Shown piece by piece: positions 5,179-12,269 of a stretch of DNA of 13,548 nucleotides. The position numbers and the translations under genes are program-made. The notes under the pieces are model-generated. The model was not told where the DNA came from and did not search any database. It saw nothing but the letters and a program-made list of their open reading frames with translations. This DNA comes from Synergistales bacterium (lineage in GTDB: Bacteria > Synergistota > Synergistia > Synergistales > Synergistaceae), in assembly GCA_026002695.1 (NCBI GenBank), contig BOCB01000048.1:1-13548 (forward strand). The letters are read 5' to 3'. The stretch's first letter is position 1. Every line of letters begins with the position of its first letter.

Positions 5179-6323
5179 AGCGCGCGCGAAAATCCAGGGT
5201 ATTTCTGATAACGGCGGTCGCGCTGATAGGATTCGCATACGGCGGCTGGCGGTGGTACGAGAGCTTCAAGGAGCCTAAGACAGAGTATATTACGGCTGAG
5301 GCGCGTAAGGGCGACCTGCGCTCCACCATACTCGCCACCGGCAAGGTTCAGCCTCTGTCCCTCGTCAGCGTCGGCACACAGACGTCGGGGATGCTCCAGG
5401 AGCTGTACGTGGACTACAACAGCGTCGTCAAGAAGGGTCAGCTCATAGCCGTAATAGACCCGAAAATTCAGCGCGCGAACCTCGCGTCCGCGAACGCCGC
5501 GCTTGCCTCGGCACAGGCCGAACTCTTGGAGACGAGGGCGAACCTCGCGCTGGCGAATCAAAATTTCGAGCGCTCGCGCAGGCTCTACTCCGGCGAGCTG
5601 ATAGCCCGCTCGGAGTTCGAGAACAGCGAGACGAGCGCGAAAACCGCCGCCGCGCGCCTGCGCGTCGCGGAGGCCCGCGTAGCGCAGCAGAGGGCGAGCG
5701 TCGAGAAGGCGCAGTTCGACCTCGAGTACACGAAGATTTACTCGCCCGTTGACGGCGTCGTGGTAAAGAGGGCGGTTGACGTCGGGCAGACGGTGGCCGC
5801 TTCGTACAACACCCCGACGATAGCGGAGATAGCCGAGGACCTGTCGCGCATGAAGGTCGAGGTCAACATCGACGAGGCCGACATCGGCAGCGTGCGCACG
5901 GGGCAGCGCGCGGAGTTCACCGTTGACGCGTTCGCCGACAGGAAGTTCGAGGGCGAGGTATCTCAGGTTCGCATGTCGCCCGCCGCCGAGAACAACGTAA
6001 TTTCCTACACCGTCATAGTATCGTTCGTGAACCATCAGATTGAGGGACGCAACCTCATCCCCGGAATGACGGCGAACGTCACGCTGATAGTCGACGAAAA
6101 GAACGACGTCGTTATGATCCCGAACTCCGCGCTGAGATTTCGCCCCGTGCAGAGCGATGGCAGGGCGGGAGCCGGGTCTCAGCCCGGCGGCCCTCCGCCC
6201 GGCGGCGGGAGAAGGAGCGGCTCCTCGGAGAGCGGCGAGCGGGCGGCGGGGCAGCGAGGAAACAACAACATTATGCGGCTCTCACTACTCCGAAAGACGT
6301 GGCTGACCTCATGGTTCGCATGA
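5175..6323 (+). CDS. macA: MacA-like periplasmic adaptor, C-terminally truncated
   Basis: An HlyD/RND-type membrane-fusion protein that would link an inner-membrane ABC pump (MacB type) to TolC. A membrane anchor spans about residues 9-24 with no lipobox. Next come a first beta strand (ILATGKVQPLSLVSVGTQTS), the lipoyl half-motif (VKKGQLIAVIDPK), a coiled-coil hairpin at about 95-180, the second lipoyl half (YSPVDGVVVKRAVDVGQTV), and the beta-barrel up to NDVVMIPNSALRFRP. A Gly/Pro/Arg/Ser linker follows, where MacA proteins normally continue into a membrane-proximal domain. That domain is missing. After about position 6260 the frame reads an unrelated tail of about 20 residues out of frame within integrase DNA. 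The protein is therefore truncated by a rearrangement, and no macB follows. It starts by a 4-base ATGA overlap with tolC. Confidence 0.88.
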   Translation: MKRARKSRVFLITAVALIGFAYGGWRWYESFKEPKTEYITAEARKGDLRSTILATGKVQPLSLVSVGTQTSGMLQELYVDYNSVVKKGQLIAVIDPKIQRANLASANAALASAQAELLETRANLALANQNFERSRRLYSGELIARSEFENSETSAKTAAARLRVAEARVAQQRASVEKAQFDLEYTKIYSPVDGVVVKRAVDVGQTVAASYNTPTIAEIAEDLSRMKVEVNIDEADIGSVRTGQRAEFTVDAFADRKFEGEVSQVRMSPAAENNVISYTVIVSFVNHQIEGRNLIPGMTANVTLIVDEKNDVVMIPNSALRFRPVQSDGRAGAGSQPGGPPPGGGRRSGSSESGERAAGQRGNNNIMRLSLLRKTWLTSWFA

Positions 6324-6844
6324 AGGCGTACATCGGTGGACCGGTCGTTCGAGCAGCCCTGTGGTTTTCGCTTTACACGTTTCAGAGACCGGGGGAAATC
6401 CGAGGCGCAGCATGGCAAGAGATTGATTTTGACTCGACGCTATGGCGCATACCCGAAACACGCATGAAGAACAGGCGTTCCCACGTCGTTCCCTTGTCGC
6501 GTCAGGTCTTGGAGATTTTGAGAGGTCTCAAGCCTATAACCGGAGATTCTCGTTTCATTTTCCCGGCGATAACATCAAAAACCAAGTCCATGTCTGAAAA
6601 CACGGTTCGTGTTGCCCTCCGCGCGATGGGGTATACAAACGAACAAATGACCGCTCACGGATTCAGAACGACAGCTTCGACGAACCTGAACGAGCAGGGC
6701 TGGAACAGCGATCTCATTGAGATGAGCCTTGCCCACGTCGAAGGCAACAGTGTGAGAGCCGCCTATAACCGTGCCGAAAGGCTTGTCGAACGCCGCAAGA
6801 TGATGCAGTCGTGGGCAGACTGGTTGGATGGGCTTAATCAATAG
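6263..6844 (+). pseudogene. Tyrosine recombinase (P4-type integrase), N-terminally truncated
   Basis: Only the catalytic half remains. Protein similarity begins around HYAALTTPKDVADLM, encoded from about 6269, directly after the macA break and before any start codon; the first usable one is GTG at 6299. Numbered from that GTG, the catalytic set is complete: R30 (RPGEIR), K57 (RMKNRR), H120 and R123 (AHGFRTT), H146 (LAHV) and the nucleophile Y156 (AAYNRAE). The core-binding and arm-binding domains, about 200 residues in P4-family integrases, are absent, as are promoter and ribosome site. The fragment should not recombine by itself. It marks the left edge of the mobile island, and its stop lies only 7 bases from the stop of the convergent toxin gene. 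Confidence 0.85.
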
Positions 6845-6851
6845 TCAACAA

Positions 6852-7796
6852 CTAATGTTGAAGCATTTTCCAAAGCGCCATAGAATGATTCCTGACGCGT
6901 TTCAACATGTCGCCCTCGAATAGCAGCTCAGGGCGATATTCTTTTCTGCTAAACTGTGATAAAAATTGTTTTTCGTCATAGGTTATGACAAGAAGCGCTG
7001 ACAGGTATTCTTTTACCCGGTTGCGCGCGGCGGCGAGGTCAAACTTTTCCTTTTTGCGTATAACCGGGGCAAGTCCTGTCTTTATGCTGTGGTTCGTGAC
7101 AGAATCAATCCGATCGAAGTCAAACGTTTCCGGAATGGAATCACTGCCAATGGCGGTGTAGAACACGGCGCACTTTCGTAACATATCTTCCTGCGTTTCG
7201 TCAAACAGTCTGAAATTAATCATGTTGTTCACATCGTACAAATCCCTCGCAGCCGTCCGCGAGAGCAGCGCGACTATTTTACCGGCGAATATTTCGATTG
7301 GGGCAAGGGAGAGGATTGTTGCGGGCTCGAATATACCGAGTGTCTCAATGGCTCTCCGCTCCAAGAGCAGAACGTGGCTTCGGAGCGAATAATTGATTTC
7401 CACCTTGATATTGTCCCGCACCCCTCCTGAGTTTGTGTAAGCATAGACGAACGAGTCCAGCGTGTGGTATTGTTTCGACTTTGAACTGAGCTCGTAACCG
7501 TTTGCGGACATGAATTGCCTGATGGTCTTTGAAATAATTTCCCGCGTCTCCATCATTTCTTTCAATGGCATATTCTCTGCAAAATCTAAATCCACATCAA
7601 CGGATAAGCGAGGAAGCGTTAATATGGCCAAGTTTATCGCAGTCCCGCCTTTAAGCGCAAGGTATTTTGAGAGTGCCGGGTCGTGCTCGAAGAATCGCAG
7701 CAACACGGCCAAGCGCAATGTCTTTTCAAACGTATCGCGCACAAACCCAAGTTCAGCAGCTTGATTGCTGAGTACCAGCCGGTCGTATTCAGGCAA
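6852..7796 (-). CDS. abiEii: AbiEii-type nucleotidyltransferase toxin (type IV toxin-antitoxin)
   Basis: A 314-aa minimal nucleotidyltransferase. Motif 1 is LKGGTAINL at residues 48-56. The metal-binding aspartates are in LSVDVDLDF at 64-72, a further acidic motif is KVEINY at 131-136, and the signature RTAARDLYDV is at 180-189 with K173 just before. All four conserved AbiEii/AbiGii motifs are intact, so the enzyme is probably active. Family members modify tRNA or related targets with nucleotides and stop growth, for example during phage infection. The start is a TTG, with GGGAGG upstream at about 8 bases, and it overlaps the antitoxin's 3' end by 8 nt, so synthesis is coupled with antitoxin first. 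The gene is less GC-rich than the chromosome to the left. The target here is unknown. Confidence 0.9.
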   Translation of the reverse strand: MPEYDRLVLSNQAAELGFVRDTFEKTLRLAVLLRFFEHDPALSKYLALKGGTAINLAILTLPRLSVDVDLDFAENMPLKEMMETREIISKTIRQFMSANGYELSSKSKQYHTLDSFVYAYTNSGGVRDNIKVEINYSLRSHVLLLERRAIETLGIFEPATILSLAPIEIFAGKIVALLSRTAARDLYDVNNMINFRLFDETQEDMLRKCAVFYTAIGSDSIPETFDFDRIDSVTNHSIKTGLAPVIRKKEKFDLAAARNRVKEYLSALLVITYDEKQFLSQFSRKEYRPELLFEGDMLKRVRNHSMALWKMLQH

Positions 7797-8553
7797 TGAA
7801 ACTTCCTCCCTTCCTCGTCACGGATAGCAAATCTTTGGGGGTAAACAGCAGCCAATCTTTATTCAGTACGTTTGGCTCATGTTGTATCCCGTGATAAAAA
7901 TACCGCTTGCTCTTTGATATTTTGCCTTTGCATATTTCAAAGAAATTTTCATTCAGTTTCATATCTGCCTTGAAATATTCCAGTATATATCCGGTCTTCT
8001 GATAGAGAAAACTTTGACCATATCCGGCAAGGTAGCGGAGCAGCTTATCGCAGTCAAGATACGGTATCAAGTCCGTGCATCGCAAAAGCTCCTCCAATCC
8101 ACCGATTTTTTCAAAATCACGTATACTGTCTATCACAGTGCGCTCTATATCAGTCACCCTTGTACCGTCAAGTTTTTCTTCGACCCCGATATTTAAACAC
8201 GGAGGAGATTGGCGATAGGTAACGCCGTCGTACTCGAATGTCCTGAAACGTTCTTTTGAAGCGACGTATACCTCGTAATAAACCTGATTGGCGTAGCCAT
8301 AGTATTCAAACGCAGAATGGTGTGTTATAAATGCGTCATCGGCGATATGGGAAGCGATGGCAAAGCGGTGTGAAACAGGCTGATGCGTCTCAAGGCTCAT
8401 GGTCACGAACAAGTCTCGCCGGACGCTTTGTATCAGCCCTTTTTTCTTGTACGAAAACAGCAGAGAATTAGCGGCACCCACGCTCCCTGTAAGAGAGACC
8501 GCATCTTTCCGTGAGAAGCAGCCCAATCGCACAAGTTGCTCGTAGTGCTTCAT
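7789..8553 (-). CDS. abiEi: AbiEi-type antitoxin and autorepressor
   Basis: A 254-aa protein starting MKHYEQLVRLGCFSRKDA. The N-terminal winged-helix region (about 1-50, with VGAANSLLFSYKKKGLI) is the DNA-binding antitoxin domain. The rest carries AbiEi family marks: FITHHSAFEYYGY, the strand-rich YEVYVASKERFRTFEYDGVTYR, and VTDIERTVIDSI...GGLEELL. In studied AbiE systems this protein represses its own promoter through inverted repeats and neutralises the toxin without forming a stable complex. The ATG at 8553 is chosen because GGGGGTG precedes it by 7 bases; the ATG at 8580 has no ribosome site. The promoter-operator is at 8583-8620. The 8-nt overlap with the toxin supports coupled expression. 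Confidence 0.85.
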   Translation of the reverse strand: MKHYEQLVRLGCFSRKDAVSLTGSVGAANSLLFSYKKKGLIQSVRRDLFVTMSLETHQPVSHRFAIASHIADDAFITHHSAFEYYGYANQVYYEVYVASKERFRTFEYDGVTYRQSPPCLNIGVEEKLDGTRVTDIERTVIDSIRDFEKIGGLEELLRCTDLIPYLDCDKLLRYLAGYGQSFLYQKTGYILEYFKADMKLNENFFEICKGKISKSKRYFYHGIQHEPNVLNKDWLLFTPKDLLSVTRKGGSFIA

Positions 8554-8582
8554 AACTTTACACCCCCGATCCATTTTCAATA

Positions 8583-8620
8583 TAGCGCAAAGTAGATTAT
8601 ATTACAACTATTTTGCGCTA
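8583..8620 (-). promoter_or_regulatory. abiE promoter and inverted-repeat operator
   Basis: TAGCGCAAAGTAG (8583-8595) and CTATTTTGCGCTA (8608-8620) form a 13-bp inverted repeat with one mismatch and a 12-bp spacer. A perfect TATAAT (-10) on the minus strand lies in the spacer at 8601-8596. No good -35 box exists at the right distance. An AbiEi-like repressor bound to both arms would cover the promoter, which fits the known autoregulation of this system. Confidence 0.65.
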
Positions 8621-8697
8621 ATTTCAAAATATCATTTTAATTTATCTTCAGAATAGTTTGAAATAAAACTATATTGGACTGAAATAGAAACAGATGA

Positions 8698-9768
8698 TCA
8701 CAAACAGGTTTTACGGATTATTGATTCCTCTTCCTTTTTCTTGTGTCTTGCCCGTTTCACACGGCCATAGTTCGCGCAATTCGCGTGTTTTGACCAAGTA
8801 GAGCGATGCCCGTTCATGTTTTCCCATTTTCCGCAAAGGGAACAGCGACGCAGTTTAATATCTCCCGTTTGCGCCAGATAAAGCTGATACCACATGGCTG
8901 AGAGTAGGCTTGTTGGTTGAATAACTTTACATAAACTCCCGTCTTCGTCCGTCTTGAAGGAAATTTTCAGCGGATATTCCTCCAATTTACACGTTATCTC
9001 TTGCTGTACGTATATTGAAGCGGCCTTTGCATAGTCGAATTTACCGCTTTTAGTAAGTATCTGCGAATCGAAATCATATATCCTGTCGCGGACGGCTCCG
9101 CAAATCGGATTATACGTCGTGTCCTTCTCAAACCTCTCGAAATCTATTTCGTCGAGCGCTTCCTTCCAGATTTTGTTGACGTAAATCCGTTTAGCTTTCT
9201 CGTTCCATTCCAGTATACCATTCAATCGCGGGTCGTTGTCGGATACCAATTCCCACAGCATGACGTCAAAACTCAGCTGCCGGTACTCCTGAATCCAAAA
9301 CCCCAACGGGTCAGCCTTTACCCGATGGTAATGGCGACCGTTCCTTTCTATGACGCACAAGCCTCTATTCCTTTGGAAGTCAGCGTCAATTTCATCAAGA
9401 GGGGTGTATTGGAGGAAAATGAAAACATAGTTGTCGAGCTTTCCCTCAACATCAATCAATCTTCCGTGTTCGTTCGCCCATCTTAAAAACGATTCCACGT
9501 CAGGACGAATATCCGCAAATTGAGCGAATAAAAGCGGGTTTGTGAGAGGTTTCCAAATAATCGGCATTAACCTCGGACTGACTTCCGTGAGATACGGCCC
9601 ATCGGGAATCGTCTGGAACATTTCCTCAAATTCCCTTCTTCTATCCTCTTTCCAGTTGCTGAAGGGTTCGCCCCACAGATCGCAAGGCTCACAGCCCTCC
9701 CATTTATACCCGGCAGCGACTCTGCGCCATTCAAACGACAACTCATATTTTTGTGTTGTTTTTATCAT
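8698..9768 (-). CDS. Uncharacterised protein with C-terminal zinc-binding motif
   Basis: A 356-aa cytoplasmic protein with no signal peptide or membrane segment. I do not recognise residues 1-300; they are rich in aromatic and acidic residues. Near the C-terminus, LLSAMWYQLYLAQTGD is followed by RRCSLCGKWE and then HANCANYGRVKRARHKK, giving C309, C312, H328 and C331 plus H321 as possible zinc ligands. The layout resembles CGNR-type zinc fingers: a CxxC, a later cysteine, then a basic RxKxARH stretch. A nucleic-acid role is thus plausible, but it is inference. The ATG at 9768 is preferred because AAGGTGA lies upstream; the ATG at 9789 overlaps the -10 box. Its position next to abiE in a mobile island suggests cargo, possibly defensive or regulatory. 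Confidence 0.7.
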   Translation of the reverse strand: MIKTTQKYELSFEWRRVAAGYKWEGCEPCDLWGEPFSNWKEDRRREFEEMFQTIPDGPYLTEVSPRLMPIIWKPLTNPLLFAQFADIRPDVESFLRWANEHGRLIDVEGKLDNYVFIFLQYTPLDEIDADFQRNRGLCVIERNGRHYHRVKADPLGFWIQEYRQLSFDVMLWELVSDNDPRLNGILEWNEKAKRIYVNKIWKEALDEIDFERFEKDTTYNPICGAVRDRIYDFDSQILTKSGKFDYAKAASIYVQQEITCKLEEYPLKISFKTDEDGSLCKVIQPTSLLSAMWYQLYLAQTGDIKLRRCSLCGKWENMNGHRSTWSKHANCANYGRVKRARHKKKEEESIIRKTCL

Positions 9769-9787
9769 AATTGAATCACCTTGTTGC

Positions 9788-9816
9788 ATGATAATGGTTA
9801 ACTGCTATTGTGTCAA
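9788..9816 (-). promoter_or_regulatory. sigma70 promoter of the zinc-motif protein gene
   Basis: On the minus strand a perfect TTGACA (9816-9811) and TATCAT (9793-9788) are separated by the ideal 17 bases. Transcription would begin around 9781, leaving a leader of only about 13 bases before the ATG at 9768. This is one of the best promoters in the window and supports the gene being expressed. Confidence 0.75.
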
Positions 9817-9835
9817 TCCTTAGAATGTGATAATG
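9789..9835. repeat. Pair of TGATAATG boxes flanking the promoter
   Basis: TGATAATGGTTAAC at 9789-9802 and TGATAATGTTCAAC at 9828-9841 are direct repeats 39 bases apart. One overlaps the -10 box and the other lies upstream of the -35 box. Such placement suits a repressor that binds both sites on nearly the same face of the helix. No regulator is identified. Confidence 0.4.
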
Positions 9836-9857
9836 TTCAACCTAACTGGAAAAACGA

Positions 9858-10706
9858 TTGGGAACTTACAGGGAGCGGGATGGCTCGATTCTTCTTCGTG
9901 AACAAACCCCAAAAGCAGTAGAGCGCGTGGAGGCATCTCCCAAAGTCAAAGGCGCGTGGAAGCGGTATCAGGAAGCGAGGGCAGAATACCTTGAGGGAAA
10001 GAAAAGGTCGCTTTCGGATATGCAAAGACGACACAAAGCAGAGCGTGATTTTTCATCCAAAAATCGGCGCATAGCGCATTCTGAACTATTCGCTGTCTCA
10101 TGGAAGGGACGAGGCGCGGAACTCAACCAGCGCCGTAGCGTCATGGCCGCAAATCATAAAACGAAAACGCTGAATTTGCGCGACCGGCAGAGTGAGGAGC
10201 GTGAAGCTCTAAAGAAACGCTTTCCCCATCAGTTTCCGAGCTTCAAAGCGTGGCTGGCGTTGGATGCAAATCATGAAGTGTCGGCTTTGTACCGCTATTC
10301 CGGGCAGCTTGTTCTTTGTGGAGCGGAGGAAACTAAAAACTCTGAACGCTCCACAAAGATAAAAAGAGACGACCTTCGGGCTTACGATCCCATCTCTATA
10401 GGGCGGCGCGGCGGGGTTATGTATTGCCGGAAAGGAACATCCGTTGCGGATTTCATCGACTACGGAAAGAAGATCGTTGTCTCTGAGAAAACCAACGATG
10501 ACAGCATACTCGCGGCTCTACAGCTTGCAAGTCAAAAGTGGGGGGCTGTGCAAATCAATGGCTCTGAGGAGTACAAGAGTCTCTGCGTCCGGTTGGCGGT
10601 ACAGCATGGCGTAAAGGTCGCCAATGCGGAGTTGAAACCGGAAATTGAAGCATTGCGGAAGTCCGCACCGGAGGAACAGGAAAAGGATACGGGGTGGAGC
10701 AGATGA
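9858..10706 (+). CDS. LPD7-domain C-terminal remnant of a MobA/TraI-type relaxase
   Basis: A 282-aa frame. It has a basic helical region (WKRYQEARAEYLEGKKRS...RRHKAERDF), then YDPISIGRRGGVMYCRKG, and at about 204-260 an LPD7-like domain (VVSEKTNDDSILAALQLASQ, QKWGAVQINGSEEYKSLCVR, VKVANAEL). In complete proteins this domain follows an N-terminal HUH-type relaxase, which nicks the plasmid or island at oriT. No relaxase motif is present: a TAA at 9843-9845 closes the frame just upstream, and the TTG at 9858 lacks a clear ribosome site. I therefore read it as a truncated relaxase, probably without nicking function. The last codons may also be damaged: the frame one base over continues with protein-like sequence (see 10696-10896). 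It precedes a traK-traL-traM-like block on the same strand. Confidence 0.7.
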   Translation: MGTYRERDGSILLREQTPKAVERVEASPKVKGAWKRYQEARAEYLEGKKRSLSDMQRRHKAERDFSSKNRRIAHSELFAVSWKGRGAELNQRRSVMAANHKTKTLNLRDRQSEEREALKKRFPHQFPSFKAWLALDANHEVSALYRYSGQLVLCGAEETKNSERSTKIKRDDLRAYDPISIGRRGGVMYCRKGTSVADFIDYGKKIVVSEKTNDDSILAALQLASQKWGAVQINGSEEYKSLCVRLAVQHGVKVANAELKPEIEALRKSAPEEQEKDTGWSR

Positions 10707-10896
10707 TTTTTTCTCTGCCTTCCGTAAGGAACAAGCCCCCCGAAAGAAGCGAAGCGCCGATTGGGGGAGGGAATGGCGCAAAACACTCGGAGAGTTTTTG
10801 TCCGCCATTCCCCTGCTTGTCCTGCCTCAAAGACTGCCTCATGTATCTCTTTGGAGCCGTAGATGCGTCATTCAGTGGCAGTGGAAGCAGATATAA
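10696..10896 (+). pseudogene. Possible frame-shifted C-terminal tail of the LPD7 protein
   Basis: The LPD7 frame stops at TGA 10704-10706. Reading one base over from about 10696 gives ADDFFSAFRKEQAPRKKRSA and DWGREWRKTLGEFLSAI, ending at TAA 10894-10896. This is a basic, tryptophan-containing sequence that looks more protein-like than the alternative frame through the same bases. A single-base change near 10698 would join it to DTGW of the preceding frame. It has no start signal of its own. This is an inference: the region could equally be non-coding. Confidence 0.35.
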
Positions 10897-10901
10897 ACCG
10901 G

Positions 10902-11001
10902 AAAAAGGCCGCAAGTTGGTTATGGGATCATGGAAATGACATAAAGAGTCCGTAAGGTGGATATTTGCTCAATAACAGGCCTCAAAGCAGCCGTAAAGTG
11001 G
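10902..11001. repeat. Three repeats at exact 41-bp spacing upstream of traK
   Basis: CCGCAAGTTGG (10909), CCGTAAGGTGG (10950) and CCGTAAAGTGG (10991) begin exactly 41 bases apart, about four helical turns. AAA precedes each at the same distance (10902, 10943, 10984). A weaker seven-of-eleven match sits one period further left at 10868. The array ends just before the TraK-like gene, where IncP-type plasmids keep oriT and its TraK-binding DNA. It is a candidate protein-binding array or oriT accessory region. No clear nick site was seen within 10707-11023. Confidence 0.6.
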
Positions 11002-11023
11002 CCGTTTAAAAGGATGTGGCGTA

Positions 11024-11518
11024 ATGGAACCCACCGGTGGCCGCGATGAATTAAAGAGCATTTTGGAGGATGTCAGGAGGACGGAAATCAAAGGCAGAAA
11101 AGGAGGAACGTTCGTTTATGCCGGAGCCATTTACAGATATTTCGAGGATATACGGGATTTGAAGGCAGAGGGATATACATTTGCGACTATCTGTAAATTT
11201 CTGGAGGAGAAAAACGTTCTTCCGGCTGATTCCGACCAACGCAGTTTTTGCCGGGCATTCCGCAGGGAGGTTGCGCGTCGGAAGCGGACGGCAAAAGCTA
11301 AAAAGTCGGAGGGTATTCATGGCACGGTGATAAGCCCAAACAAACCAAAGGGCAACGCCACGAAAGAAGTTTCATCGGCAAGCGCGGCACAGGGAATGGG
11401 TTTCGTCCCGACTAAACCGATGCCCGACAAAACAGGGCTTCAAGTGAACACGGACAACACGTTCAACATTAGGCCGATAGATTTGGATGATCTGCCTGAT
11501 CCAAGCAGCATTAAGTAA
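11024..11518 (+). CDS. traK: TraK-like oriT-accessory DNA-binding protein
   Basis: A 164-aa basic protein. Its core, IYRYFEDIRDLKAEGYTFAT followed by ICKFLEEKNVLPADSDQRSF and CRAFRREVARRK, resembles the small helix-turn-helix domain of IncP-type TraK proteins, in which a helix, a 'G-x-x-x-x-x-I' turn and a final F-RR-x-V helix bind oriT DNA. The C-terminal half is disordered, rich in Lys, Pro and Ser, and ends in an acidic tail, LDDLPDPSSIK. AAAAGGA lies 10 bases before the ATG. It is followed after 16 bases by a TraL-like ParA-type ATPase and then a TraM-sized gene, matching the traK-traL-traM order of IncP plasmids. The neighbour order is the stronger part of the case; the sequence match is by eye. 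Confidence 0.6.
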   Translation: MEPTGGRDELKSILEDVRRTEIKGRKGGTFVYAGAIYRYFEDIRDLKAEGYTFATICKFLEEKNVLPADSDQRSFCRAFRREVARRKRTAKAKKSEGIHGTVISPNKPKGNATKEVSSASAAQGMGFVPTKPMPDKTGLQVNTDNTFNIRPIDLDDLPDPSSIK

Positions 11519-11534
11519 GAGAGGTGTGGTACAC

Positions 11535-12269
11535 ATGCAGGACACGATTTTTTACGTTGGCGGTTCTAAGGGCGGCGTTGGGGAAAGCATCATAACGACT
11601 GTTCTTGTGCAGTTTCTCATTGACAGGTACGAGAACAAGACGGTTCATCTAATTGAAACGGACGACAGTAACCCGGATGTCGGACGTATTTACGAGGGCA
11701 AAATTCCCGTAACTGCCCTGATACTCGACGAGAAAGATACGTGGTGGATAACGCTCTTCGATCTGTTCGAACAGAACAACAATACGTTGTTCGTCATCAA
11801 CAGCGCGGCACGGAGTAACTGCGGCATAGAGACGAACGGGGGAAATTTCTCCGCCGCGCTCGAAGATCGCTCTGTACCCTATGACTTAGTTACGTTCTGG
11901 CCGATAAATCGCCAGCTCGATTGCGTCAATCTTCTCATGAACTACCTCAAGGTTATACGCTGCGGCTCCGCTTTCACCATACGCAACAACTACTGGGGCG
12001 CGCCGAAGGATTTTCTGATTTACGGTTCTATGATGAGCAAGGAGAAAAACAAGGATTTGGCGCAATCCCGCATAAACGGGGTTCTTGATTTTCCGGCGCT
12101 CAACGATCTGATAACGCTTGCCTTTTATTCCTACGGGCGGACGATACCGGAGGTGGCCGAACACCTCAATGTGTTCAAGCGGCAACTCTTCATGGCGTGG
12201 AAAACCAAAGCATACGAGATGTTCGAGAGCACTGGGCTTTTCGCAGAAACGGAGGCAAACGATGGCTGA
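11535..12269 (+). CDS. traL: TraL-like ParA-family ATPase with altered P-loop
   Basis: A 244-aa cytoplasmic protein beginning MQDTIFYVGGSKGGVGESI. The deviant Walker A box of ParA/MinD proteins is KGGxGKS/T. Here the first lysine (K12) is kept but the P-loop lysine is glutamate E17, encoded by GAA at 11583-11585. ETDDSNPDVG at about 37-46 matches the following aspartate motif. In IncP plasmids TraL sits between TraK and TraM and helps conjugative transfer. With the P-loop lysine lost, ATP binding is probably impaired unless the protein has changed role. The ATG at 11535 is preferred because GAGAGGTG lies 8 bases upstream; an earlier in-frame start at 11487 lies inside traK. It overlaps the next gene by 8 nt. 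Confidence 0.7.
   Translation: MQDTIFYVGGSKGGVGESIITTVLVQFLIDRYENKTVHLIETDDSNPDVGRIYEGKIPVTALILDEKDTWWITLFDLFEQNNNTLFVINSAARSNCGIETNGGNFSAALEDRSVPYDLVTFWPINRQLDCVNLLMNYLKVIRCGSAFTIRNNYWGAPKDFLIYGSMMSKEKNKDLAQSRINGVLDFPALNDLITLAFYSYGRTIPEVAEHLNVFKRQLFMAWKTKAYEMFESTGLFAETEANDG

Noticed and set aside
5118..6035. Long minus-strand open frame (about 300 codons) opposite macA
   Set aside because: It is the complement of GC-rich codons of a clear MacA gene, with arginine- and leucine-heavy composition, no domain, and no ribosome site.
6845..6861. TCAACA/TGTTGA hairpin between the convergent integrase and toxin genes
   Set aside because: Only six pairs, mostly A-T, no U tract; too weak to call a terminator.
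10694..10939. 81-codon frame beginning MEQMIFSLPS
   Set aside because: No ribosome site, glycine/serine/proline-rich, overlaps the more protein-like neighbouring frame and runs into the 41-bp repeat region.
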